Of a stretch of DNA of 64,000 bases, positions 10,057 to 20,636 are shown one piece after another (the first letter of the stretch is position 1; every line of letters starts with the position of its first letter). The translations under genes and the position numbers were made by a program. The notes under the pieces were generated by a model, which saw only the letters and a program-made list of their open reading frames with translations, was not told the origin of the DNA and ran no database searches. The stretch is taken from positions 434,001-498,000 of the forward strand of contig JAPYXD010000742.1 of the NCBI GenBank assembly GCA_030998225.1. The letters run 5' to 3'. The stretch is from Diplolepis rosae (Eukaryota; Arthropoda; Insecta; Hymenoptera; Diplolepididae).

Positions 10057-11142
10057 AGGAGGAGGGTCAAAAAGGGCGGTTCTTGAGCCCACCATCAATT
10101 GGTCGCAAACTGTGCCACTTTGTTCGTGTAACCAGGCCCCATAACACCCTGAAAGAATTTTCTCTAAAAGTTATTTGATTCGGAGATATAGGCATTTTTA
10201 AGTTCCCATTTTACATAGGTTTTCATACTTTTGGTTAAATCATGTTGGGTTTCATAGTGTTAATATTGCTCACGCAAGATCATACTTTCCTAAAAACTGC
10301 GCACATATATTCACTACAATATATCACAGAGCCACTATTTTTCTTGAGGTACGTTACCTTAAAAATACGGCCTATATTTACACTTAATTACGCTTGCGCC
10401 CTTAACAGAAGTACAAATGCTACACTTTATGAGATTTGACATCAACAATGCTTACAAAGTGATGAAAGCAATCTTAAAGATGTATGTTCTAATGAAAAAG
10501 CATCATATAAGACCAGGATCCGTCAGAGCTGATGGTCAATCAGAGGATAGTTCACTTAAAAAATGATCGCTTTAGACATGTATGTTTAATTAATCAGTAC
10601 TGGACTTATCATCTGAAGAAGATGCCTATTCTTCTTCCGACCAGCAGGAGGCATCATTGAGGTGAGTTGCGAATTCAAATGCAAGTCTGGTAGTTTCTTG
10701 GTGATATCTGGAGTAACTTAGATACCACAAAACACTAGCGATGTGAGCGCAGCAGCCAACCACTCTTGCGCCACTTTTGCATTGGCAGTACCAACCACAT
10801 ATCGGATTCGGTCCAGCATTAGATTCTATCCATAAGTTGTATACTTTGGAAGGTGTATGACGAGATTGAATTTGTACCCTCAAAATGTTTCTCTCTTGTT
10901 TGTGGACCAGAAAAGAGTACATTCCATCATCCGATAAGTGTTCTTTAATATATGATTTGGCTTGCTTCAACTGGTACACTCCAAGTGTGATGTATCGCAA
11001 ATGATCAAGAGTCAACCTTGAAAAATCGGGTAGTGATTCTTGCGTGACAGGAAGCCATGATGCCTTCTTTTTGGCCCATCTTTCCTCTTATTATCCCAAT
11101 GATAATCTGATTGCTGAAAGAATGTTGCGATTGGCTTCGCAG
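10057..11142. mobile_element. unclassified DNA element inserted in Tc1, carries SWIM-finger ORF
   Basis: The segment is defined by the interruption of the Tc1 reading frame. Its minus strand encodes a SWIM zinc-finger protein (10626-11096). The left 570 bases (10057-10625) show no gene. Ends read GGAGGGTCAAAAAGG on the left and CGCAGCCCAATCGC on the right, with no clear inverted repeat, so it may itself be truncated. Confidence 0.5.
10626..11096 (-). pseudogene. transposon-type protein fragment with SWIM zinc finger
   Basis: Minus-strand reading from RWAKKKASWLPVTQESLPDF through LRYITLGVYQLKQAKSYIKE to a SWIM motif. The SWIM pattern CxCx(n)CxH is visible as WYCQCKSGARVVGCCAHIAS, followed by VLWYLSYSRY and a stop after acidic residues (CWSEEE). 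SWIM fingers occur in several transposase families and bind DNA or protein. This particular sequence type recurs in invertebrate genomes as part of DNA elements, but I cannot name the superfamily. Only the C-terminal 150 or so residues are present, and the stop just upstream (near 11100) suggests truncation. It lies within the insertion that splits Tc1. Confidence 0.6.
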
Positions 11143-11385
11143 CCCAATCGCTTTTGGAAAGTAAGAGATGCAAAATGATATGGCATAAAGTCAACGAAGA
11201 ATTAAAATCTAAATATCTAAGACCCAACCACGAAACAGCGTAGCGGATCTGTGATGGTTCGAGGTTGTATTCAAACCGCAGGAGTGAGAAAATTTGATCT
11301 CATGGAACGCGTTTTAGACAAAAACAAATGTTTAAATCATTTGAAATATAATTTGTAAAAAGTTTCTGCAAAAATGAACATTCGT
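11143..11385 (+). pseudogene. Tc1-like transposase, catalytic-domain fragment
   Basis: Continues the Tc1 relic: a piece reading FGSKRCKMIWHKVNEELK needs one base removed near 11152. Then come RP..KQRSGSVMVRGCIQTAGV, FDLMERVLDKNK and LNHLKYNL. The VMVxGC block and the D-rich DKNKCLN block are standard Tc1 catalytic-core landmarks. It stops at TAA near 11358 and similarity fades by about 11385. The third catalytic residue region is missing. Confidence 0.75.
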
Positions 11386-11389
11386 GTTC

Positions 11390-13230
11390 TATTAACCAGG
11401 AGTGCGAATCCGCATTTTTGACTTCTAATCAATGTAGAGTATGTTCATTGTGTAAGTGAGTATATTCAGTGCGTGAGTCAGTGAATGCATATAATTGTGT
11501 ATTTAAGCAATGGTAAGTTTGAAAGGCGTGCAAACTATAAAGAGGCAAAATTTCGGGATGCGAACACCCACATAAAATTTTTCCTTAGTGTATTGTAACT
11601 CACTTGATGCCAACATCGCCAGAGACGCGAAACTTTGTATTCACGCTTTATATTTGGTTAATGTCATTGAAAGCTAATTTTATCAACATGTGGTGTTACA
11701 GACCTTTCAAAATGTGTAATATTTTTTTGGAATATGTTTTGATTGATGCACAAAATCTAATTTATACAATATTGATTCATTTTCAGAAGTGAATCAAATG
11801 CACACTTTTTGACGCTCGTGACCTGAGTGCATTCCAATAATGCAACTCAACATTTCTTGTCATGCGAGCTGGTCTTGAGACGTAGAATAATTTCTAAATT
11901 AACCTGTTCGAGTAATTTATATACATTTCACAAATTAAACTTTTAAAAGTGAGAATATTTTGTCCTTCTGCTTTTCAGGTGCATCAATATTTTATTTTTC
12001 AAATTAATTGTTAGCGAGAGTTCACAAGTACTCAATTGCTGGGGATTATAAAAGTATGAAATGAAAGAGTGAGAGAAACGCAAAAAATGATTGTAAAACG
12101 AAAGCGATTATGTAAGAATTGAGTTAAGCAGAGGAAGAATAGAACAGAAAAGAGAATGAACAATAGCTAACTCGTAAATATGTTATTAGAACAGAATGGG
12201 AGAATAAAAGAGAAAAAGAGAATGCAAGAAAGAGAAAGAAAGATGTTCAACACAAGTACACCCATGCCCTGTATGCTACAACAACATATATTACTTAATT
12301 GCCAGGAAATCCTACCATGTTCACCTCGAGATGAACTAGTAAATTAGATCCATGCAAAATCAAATTCATAGATGTCTGAGGTGTCTTGAACAGGTTCAGA
12401 CCTTGAAAAAGGAAAGGGTTAGATTTTTCTCTTATCGTGCGCGTTCACAGTTCAAAACGATCAATCTTCGATTACTAGTTGACGCTGACTAGTAGAATCG
12501 CCTAGTGAAATCGGTTTTGGAGTTGCATCGGGCGAACAAAAATAATAAAAATCTCTAGTCGTCGAGACCAAAATACATAAGGTATGTTAAATTATATGAA
12601 AATATATTTTTAATGTATCCATTATCAGTGGATCATCCAAATTAAATTGTTTGATCATCAATAGGCAAGTTAGAAGCCAACTGTTATCTTCTCTAATCGA
12701 GACTAAATTAAGAAGTGGCGTAACCGTGTTTGTTTTAAACCCATAACCGTATCACTACCAACCCGGACTCCTCTCAGCGTTCAAACAAAGTAAAATTAAA
12801 AATTTCAAGAATTCGAAATTAATCGAATTTTCAAAACACAAAAAGTGTTTGCCACAGAGAATAATTATTGATCTTTTGGAACACCAAACTGTCCGGAATA
12901 ATAGATTTCTGAACAATGATAGAGGTCACATAAAAAAATTAAATAGTGCTATTTTGGAACAAAGCAGTGCCCAAAAGCAAAACTTGAATTTGCATTGGGA
13001 AAGGACTTCAGTAGTGATATGATTAATGATAAATCAAAGCAGATGACAGAAAATATCAAAGATATTGAAGTTAATATACATAAAAATCGGAGGTCAGATC
13101 AGCAAAATTTCAAGAACAAGGTTTTGCACTTATCCAAGGGTTTGGTTGAGAAAAAAGTTTGCATATAAGTAGTATAGATAGAAAATTTGTTAATAACTTA
13201 AAAATAACTTAAGAGTTCCTTAGAAAAAAA
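11390..13230. other. no recognisable gene; short repeat shared with 30.2 kb
   Basis: AT-rich, with many stops in all frames. A block at about 12739-12850 (accgtatcactaccaa, then cctctcag, then ttaaaaatttcaagaattcg) is clearly related to 30180-30290, so it is a partial copy of the Penelope-like terminal repeat found there. Purine-rich AGAGAA repeats lie at 12180-12245. Confidence 0.5.
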
Positions 13231-13231
13231 A

Positions 13232-13642
13232 ATTGATCGTCTTACCTTTTTCAAGGTAGTCGATGAACAATACTCCGTGAGCATCCCAAAATACTAAAGC
13301 AATAACCTTACCGGCCCACATTTGCGTTTTTGGCCGCTTTGGACGCTTCTCACCGACTGCAGTCCACTCGGCTGACGAGCGCTTTGACTCCGGAGCGTAG
13401 TGATGGATTCAGGTTTTCGAAAACGATTTGGTGGACTTTTTTTATGGTTTCCGGTGTAACTACTTCATTTGGCCGGCCGGGGCGTTCAGCATCTTCAGTG
13501 TCTCAGCATACCACCGACAAATGGTTGTTTTTGATGGAGCAGAGTCCCCGTAGCACTTTTCAAGCCATTTCTGAGCTTGCACTGTGTTTTCTTTCATCAA
13601 AAAGCAATGGTAAATCAACACACGAAATTGTTTCGCATCCAT
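13232..13642 (-). pseudogene. mariner transposase fragment with internal deletion
   Basis: The minus strand starts MDAKQFRVLIYHCFLMKENT and contains WLEKCYGDSAPSKTTICRWY. It then jumps to a block IHHYAPESKRSSAEWTAVG, KRPKRPKTQMWAGKV and VFWDAHGVLFIDYLEKGKT. The last block holds the second-half core (VFWD). The linker HTH, the first catalytic Asp and everything after DYLEKGKT are lost. Upstream (13643-13830 plus strand) resembles a mariner 5' leader and ends near GGGACATATTGATCC, a likely inverted-repeat end. It differs in family from the mariners at 8.4 and 25.5 kb. Confidence 0.75.
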
Positions 13643-13839
13643 TGTTCTGAGAATATAAAGACTAGCGTCACTTAAATCACTGTAACTCGTGGACCAAACA
13701 TCAGAATGTCATAAAATTTTGACAGGTATCTTTTGAAGGTTGGTACTCATGAAAAATCATGCAGAACTTTTGCTGGTGACGTCATCTATGTGTCAGTCCC
13801 GGGACATATTGATCCACGTGTTATTTGTGTTTTTTATTG

Positions 13840-15300
13840 ATGCTCAGAATATTTTTTCTTTTGGCTTGTAATACTAATTAATTTTCTCTTGATTGCGGCG
13901 AATAATCAAGGCCGGAGAGTCATTTATCCATGATCCAGAATAAACTGACATCAAATATTCCCAAGACTACTTTCAATAACTTGTTAATGATTTCATCAAA
14001 AATTTGCGTTAGTTGTCGATACTTTCGGATTATAAAACGTCGGATTACATATGCAAAAGAGATGAATTTTTCTGAAAACTATTCATCAAATATTTTGAAA
14101 GTAAGTAAGGTTCAGTCTTCTAAAAATTCAGAAGCTTCCAGTGAAGATAAGACTTCAGATTCCGACGAAGAAAGTCAAACTTCCATCAAGATGTATGATT
14201 TTCCAATCCAGATGCAATTTCTATCATGATAAGGATAATTTTATCAAAATTTGAGTGATGGTATTATAGAACTTGTAAGTCATTCTCTGAGAGTTTTTTC
14301 TCAGATTTGTTGATAAAGCCGTAGTGTGCCTGACGTCGAGCTGACATAGTCCTTGACAAAATCGGAAATCTCTCATATTTAGGCCTAGGCAGGCATGAGA
14401 GTTATCACTCCTAGGATGGTAGAGTCACCTGCGGTCGGACCAGGATCCCTCACGCGCAGGTTTTTCTTAACACATATGGTACCTTGATACAGAAAACTTC
14501 CAGTTTCTCTTTCGAAAAATACATGCAACAAAGACACTGATGCTTTTTGCAATATATGTAGCAAATACCAGCCCCCAAAAAATCGAAGAATAATTTCTGC
14601 GAAAAGTAAAAAAATTTATTAGGGGTCAAGAGATCCGGTCGGGTCTAGAAGGCCAAGGTAAAAAAAAAGCCCGACCGTGTATCTATACTCCAAATGCAGT
14701 GATTTCTTTACCGACACTCACGATTTTTTTACTTATTTTAATTTATTTTCATGTTTATCCCGTACAAAGAATGGCATCATGAGTTGAGACGAATTTTTTA
14801 AGTCCATTCGATTTCACTAGGACAATGTCTTTGTGGAATGTTATTGGAAATCCATGAGCTGGAGTTATAATTAATTCTTTTTTCACTCAAGAATATCCCG
14901 TGAAAAAGTTTCAGTTTCATCGTTAGAAAGGTCACGTGATGAGATGCGCTAGTGCCACGAGTTAGTAATTTTCGAAACCGCACTTCGATCTTTGACACTA
15001 TCGAATACCGATTGCACTCTTCAGCTGTTATAACAGCTTATTATTATTATCATTATTGACGTGGGTTTGTTTGTTGAGTTTGTTGTTATTCAATGTAAAG
15101 TGTGATTGATTAACAATAAAGTGTGCATTCAACGTCACGCAAATAATAGATATAGAATAATATAGAATTTTCCAGCTCATCGATAAACATTATTTTCAAA
15201 ACGGCGCTATCGCATTGTTTGAATGTGTTACCGCTCATTAAAAAAGGCGCGATAACACTAAAATCGTGGTTTTTTTCGTCTACGGTGAAACACGGAGTGA
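13840..15300. other. no recognisable gene
   Basis: A 99-codon open frame at 13930-14229 is serine- and acid-rich but matches nothing I recognise and lacks support. The rest is AT-rich. The stretch 15180-15300 may be the outer part of the long inverted repeat that starts at 15301, because a block like tgaaaataaygttta occurs in both flanks. Confidence 0.35.
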
Positions 15301-18158
15301 CCCCCCCCCCCATATAACATTTTGAATGTTTTAACTAAAGGCTGAGGTTTAACGCCCCGTGATGTTAATCTGAAAGTTTGAACCTTTTATTTTTCTCGCG
15401 AATGTTTTTAAATGAAATTAAGGTGAAATCGTAATGATTTCTTTTTCGATGATATATTTTTTCTTGTGAATTGCCCAGAATATCATACAATTTTTTTCTG
15501 TAACTTTGGGCCTTTTTTCTGCTTACGAAGGTTATAAAATCAGAAAAAAGGCGAAGTTCTGCAAGTGATGTGACTAAACTTTTGCTATTTATAATTACTC
15601 TCGCATTAATTTTGCATGAAAAATTCTTGATCTTGAAAAAACAATGCGATGTAGCGTAGATTCATTTTTATACATTTACCGTTCGACGTTGGCCTTTTAA
15701 GTCCTTAGCGGCTTCTTGTATGAAGATAAACTCAAGATTCATTCTCGTTGGACAAGAAAATTGAAGCATCTTCCCATCGTATCCATGACTATACCGCAAG
15801 TTTTTTTAATACTATTAGGGTTACAATTAATGTGTTAATATTGGAATATTGCTTGTACTTTTTTAACAAACAAATAAACAAATATAGTGGAAAAGATAAC
15901 TGCAAAAACTTCTTCAAGGTAGGAATTAGGTTCGGGGTTAAAAAAAGTTTATTGTCAAAATCTGAAAGTGCATATGGTAACTGGAAATCAATTTATTACA
16001 ATTTGATAGACCATAGTGAAATAGCTTGTTAAAAAAATACATGCTCTTCCATTAGTTTAAACTGTATATTAATTGCGAATTTTAATTACTGAATGAAACC
16101 ATGTTTTTTTTATACTGAATTTCAACTTCTACCAACTTTTCAAAATCGTCTCTATCGAATTCCACGTGTATTAACCCATTAACGCCTGAATGGACGTTTT
16201 TTCCTGCAAACTTTCCGGCCATAAAAAAAATTATGTAGAAAGTTTATAAAAAATCCAGCCAAGGTTCTTCTGAAGTCAAATTTCATCTTATTTAAGAATC
16301 TCGTCCTAAGTTTTTGATAAAACATAAGCCTTCATTGTTATTAACAATTTTATTGAAAAAAAGTGAAATTAACGAGATTGATTACTTTTAAAACCATCGA
16401 AACACATGGAAATCGAATTCCAAGAATTGCAGAAATCATTTTTCTCGCATCCATAGACATAAAACTCGAAGTTCACTTGCTGTTTTTTTGATTTTCGATA
16501 ACTAGGTGTCATCATGAGATTTAGTTTTCAAAAAAATAAGTTCGGTTGCAGCTTGGATAAAATTCGAACGGAGACATAGTTTGCTTAAACAAATTGTTTA
16601 AACAATATGATTGTTCAATAATAACTTTAAATTTGTGACCAGTGATCCTAGAAACTGCCGAGTACACATTTTCAAGTCATACTATGAACTTTTTACATCA
16701 TTATGGTCAAATGTCAAAATCAGATAAATTATAAATCGTGTAAAGCTGTGTCAGAAAGCGCCATCTGCGCAATGTTAATAAACAGCAAGTGAACTTCGAG
16801 TTTTATGTCTATGGACTCGAGAAAAACGATTTCTGCGGTTTTTGGATTTCGATTTCCATGTGTTTCGTTGGTTTTAAAAGTGATCGATCTCGATAATTTC
16901 ACTCTTTTTTCAATAAAATTGTTAATAATAATGAAGGCTTACAATATATCAAAAAATTAGGGCAAAATTCTCAAAGAAGATGAAATTTGACTTGAGAAAA
17001 ATTTTGGCTGGATTTTTTATAAACTTTCTACATAATTTGTTTTATGGCCGGAAAGTTTGTAGGAAAAAACGTCCGTTCAGGCGTTAATGGGTTAAAACAA
17101 ACCGAGATGAAAGTGCGTGGAATAATATTTCTTTCGGATTTTTATGCACCAAGTAAAGTTGATAAAAACCCTTTCAATTTTTATCAGCAAAATCTATGAA
17201 ATAAAGTTATTGTTAGGTATTGTGTTTGTAAGATAAAGTCTTTAAGAAAAAATTGAAAATAGCAATCTACTAATAGTTGTGCCACTATTCAAATTTTATT
17301 CTGCTTTAAATGAGACAATTAAAAGTATTCGTGATTCGAAAAACTAGATCCATCTACATTTCCAAAAGTTTATTGAAACATGATCTGATTTTTATTTTCA
17401 TCTAGCATCTATGGTAATCATGCATAAACGTAATTTCATAGAGGAGTCATCTTCTACATGAAATTCATTTTGAATTAAGATACATGAATGAAAATGAATG
17501 TGTTCCTTTTTATTCAACTCCACTTCACTCAATCAGTAGTTCAAACTATATATATGTTGAAAATAAATTATCTCATCAAGAAGCCGCTAAGGAGTTGAAA
17601 GGCCAACGTCCAACGGTAAATGTATAAAAATAAATCTACGCTACATCGCATTGTTTTTTCAAGATCAAGAATTTTTTATGCAAAAGTAATGCGAGAGTAA
17701 TTATAAATAGCCAAAATTTAGTCACATCGCTTGCAGAACTTCGCCTTTTTTCTGATTTCATAACCTTTGTAAGCAGAAAAAAGGTCCGAAGTGACAGAAA
17801 AAAAATTGCATGATATTCTGGGCAACGAGGAAGTAATGCGAGAGTAATTATAAATAGCAAAAATTTAGTCACATCACTTGTAGAACTTCGCCCTTTTTCT
17901 AATTTCACAACCTTCGTAAGCAGAAAAAAGGCCCAAAGTCACAGAAAAAAATTGTATGATATTCTGGGCAATTCGCAAGAAAAAAGATATCATCGAAAAA
18001 GAAATCATTACATTTTCACCTTTATTTCATTTAGCAACATTCGCGAGAAAAATAAAAGGTTCAAACTTTCAGATTAACATCGCGGGGCGTTAAACCTCAG
18101 CCTTTAGATAAAACATTGAAAATGTTATATGAGTGTGGGAGGGGGGGGGGGGGGGGTA
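15301..18158. mobile_element. long foldback element with arms of about 430-590 bp
   Basis: The left arm 15301-15726 and right arm 17571-18158 are inverted copies. Each starts at a C/G homopolymer tract (15301-15311; 18141-18157), passes a block AACGCCCCG(T)GATGTTAA, and ends at AGCGGCTTCTTG near the interior. The right arm is longer because a block of about 147 bp is tandemly duplicated (17686-17832 and 17833-17960). No transposase is present in the 1.85-kb interior, which contains another foldback at 16175-17091. It is a non-autonomous DNA element; the superfamily is not identified. Confidence 0.75.
16175..17091. mobile_element. nested foldback MITE flanked by TTAA
   Basis: The arms (16175-16490 and 16778-17091) are long inverted repeats beginning CCCATTAACGCCTGAA and ending TTCAGGCGTTAATGGG. 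TTAA flanks both ends (16171-16174 and 17092-17095). A TTAA duplication with a CCC-start terminus fits piggyBac or Kolobok mobilisation. The interior 290 bases have no gene. It is inserted in the middle of the larger foldback. Confidence 0.85.
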
Positions 18159-18599
18159 GTTTAGTCTGAAAATAACGTTTAAAAAATGGTTGCCATACAA
18201 AATATGTGCAGCTTGTTCTACCATATTACATCGTTGGAATTCAAGCAGACATTCTAAGGACATTAAATATAACAAACCTACGTTATGGAAAGAGCCATTG
18301 CATCAAAAGGATTGTTACTTTTGTATGAATGACGTCACAGGTTTCAACGGAAAATAAAAGCAAATCTTTGTTTATATCAATGTTACATCAGTACAAAAAC
18401 CAGAAAGATCGTACTGCAATGAGAGAAATTCTGATAATTTTGAAAATAAAAATTATCTAAAAGTAAGAAATGATTCCGATGAAGTAGACGAATCGAGGAA
18501 AAACTTTTATCCAAAGAAGAAAATGATTCTGATAAATATAGTGATGAATCGCAGTATCACGAAAATGACAACAATTATATCCCAAGTTGAGGTAAAGAT

Positions 18600-19235
18600 A
18601 AAGTTTTTCAAGTTATGTTGCAGAAAAAACTGAATCAATTGGTAAGATATCTAGGACTACCAAAAGATAGTGCAGAACTACCTTATTTATGAAAAAAAGA
18701 ATTTCCTAGTAGAAGATGTTAAAGTTGATTATTTCCGTGACTGAGAAGAAAAATTAAAAAAATACTTTACGAAAATAGTCGACCCATCGCTGGTGTATTA
18801 TAAATATGTTCAATAGATGGAAAAACTGAAACCTGATGTTTACAAGGATTAGGAGAGGAGACTTTTTATTGATTGTTCTAAAAGAATTCTCCAGGAGTAT
18901 TACTTCACAACACGAATAAGTTCGCTCCTATACCGATAACTCATTTAACTATGCTCAAGGAGACTTACCAAAATCTTAAGTTGTTTTGAAAAAGATCAAG
19001 TATTCAGAATTTAACTGGAAAATTTGCGGACTTGAAAATTTTGGTTTGGTATTAGGTCAACAATCAAGTTTTGCGAAAAATTCATGTTTTTTGTGATTGT
19101 GGAATAGCAGGGATCGAAAAAAACACTATACTCACAAAGAATGGCCAAGGAGAATTCCATTCAAGCCAGGTTTGCTACATGAATTTGACCACTTGAAAAT
19201 ACCGCATTACCAGCGTCGATAACAGCCTTCATCAA
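18600..19235 (+). pseudogene. uncharacterised transposon ORF, family A, degraded
   Basis: Plus-strand relic with blocks LNQLVRYLGLPKDSAELPYL, then VLLHNTNKFAPIPITHLTML, KETYQNLK, FNWKICGDLKIL (spread over two frames) and SRDRKKHYTHKEWPRRIPFK. I recognise these blocks as part of a protein family repeated widely in arthropod genomes, whose C-terminal end carries the FHxDI..ME.RYQGKW motif seen at 2111-2220. Function is not known to me; copy number suggests a mobile-element protein. There are at least six stops or frameshifts. Upstream 18470-18600 is acidic coding-like sequence that may be its N-terminus. Confidence 0.6.
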
Positions 19236-19239
19236 CCTT

Positions 19240-20636
19240 AGACCCTGACTTTTGTATATGGGGCAAAATTCGTCAAGTGTACCCGCCTAAAAACTTTTTG
19301 CCTTCGATTTCCTTGAAAGTCCGCGAAATTATTGTCCTGGTGAACCTCTTTTAATTCCCCTAAGCGAACGTCTCTAGTACGACGGGTTGTCAGTATACAG
19401 GGGCTCGAATTTTCAACCTTTTACCGCGCACGCTGATACTCAATTAATCATAACTTCTACAAAAGTTATCCAGATAATTTTATTATGGAGGTCATAGAAA
19501 CGCTTTTTCATCAGCTTTACACTGAAGGCAATGGTTTTAGATTAAAAAAATATCAAAGCTTCATTTTTTAACTTTAAACATATTTTTGAGTTTTCCTTCA
19601 AGTGCGGCCGTTAATTTTCTTTCCAAAATTATGTTCGAGAAAAAGCTTAATCTTTTCCCATTAAAATGAGCCATGGTCGAAAGTAGGGCGAAAGAAATTG
19701 GTGAAGATATATAACACTCCTTGCGCGCGGCTTCTGCCTCGCGAGCGCCCATGCTTCAAATTCAGAATGTACGGTTTCTAGTCGACTACAAATAATCGAC
19801 TACAAACTGCATATTTTAACCAAATAATGATTATCGTTATAAATTATTTCACGGATAATAATTTTTATGTGCCTCAGGCACGGAAACTCGTTTTTCCGTT
19901 ACAGCTGAGAGTAACGGAATGTTGTGTATTCCGTTACAGACGAATACAATGTAAAAATTAAACTGCGTATGCGCATGTAGTCTTACATCGGAACGCAATC
20001 TTTTTCTTATTCTTCTTCTTCTCACTTCTTCTTCGTACAGCGTTAGCACCTTACTGGCAAAGCCTTATACATTTGAACTGCGCATGCGTCTATTAGAATC
20101 CATTACTACTACACAAGATCGATGAAATAAAAATGGCCGGGACTAGTCATGACATATCAGGTGTAATGACTAGCGCCGCAAACAACTAAAATACTAGATT
20201 AGATTCGAGTGTACGCATAATAAACTCGTATCCGCACCAAAGTCACATAAAATAGAATACGTGCCAATGCACACAATTCGGGAAATTGTAAGACTCGCGA
20301 CAATGCTTGCAGTACTGATCGCGCCTCGGCTTCGTCTCGGCTTCGTCTCGGCTTTGTCTTGGTTTTGTCTCGGCTTTGTCTTGGCTTTACCTCAGCTACG
20401 TCTCGGCTACGCCTCATCTATGCCTCACCTACGACTCGACTACGCCTTGGCTTCGATCTCCTGCGAGCATTGTCGCTCGTCACGCAATAACCCTCATTGT
20501 GTTCCTAGGCACGTAATATACTATTGTTATTTATTGGGCAAGTAAAATCCACTTTTATGTCGATACTTCATTTTTAAGACTTAAGAAAGAACAGATTTGC
20601 GAACGCTTGCTTAAGCTTAAACCTCACTCTTTTACA
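19240..20636. repeat. gene-free stretch with an 11-bp minisatellite
   Basis: No gene is recognised. At 20322-20454 an 11-base unit of the type TCTCGGCTTCG recurs about 12 times with drift (tctcggctttg, cctcagctacg, cctcacctacg). An inverted motif around cggaa(a)ctcg/ttccgttac occurs at 19880-19940. GC content rises locally over the minisatellite. Confidence 0.6.

Noticed and set aside
13930..14229. 99-codon frame with acidic serine-rich end
   Set aside because: No recognisable domain, no neighbouring signal, and this length can occur by chance in AT-rich DNA of this amount.
20199..20545. RSRDEAEAR-type and LRLGFVSAL-type repeat proteins
   Set aside because: Readings of the 11-bp minisatellite. 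Because 11 is not a multiple of 3, the frame rotates through all phases, unlike a coding repeat.
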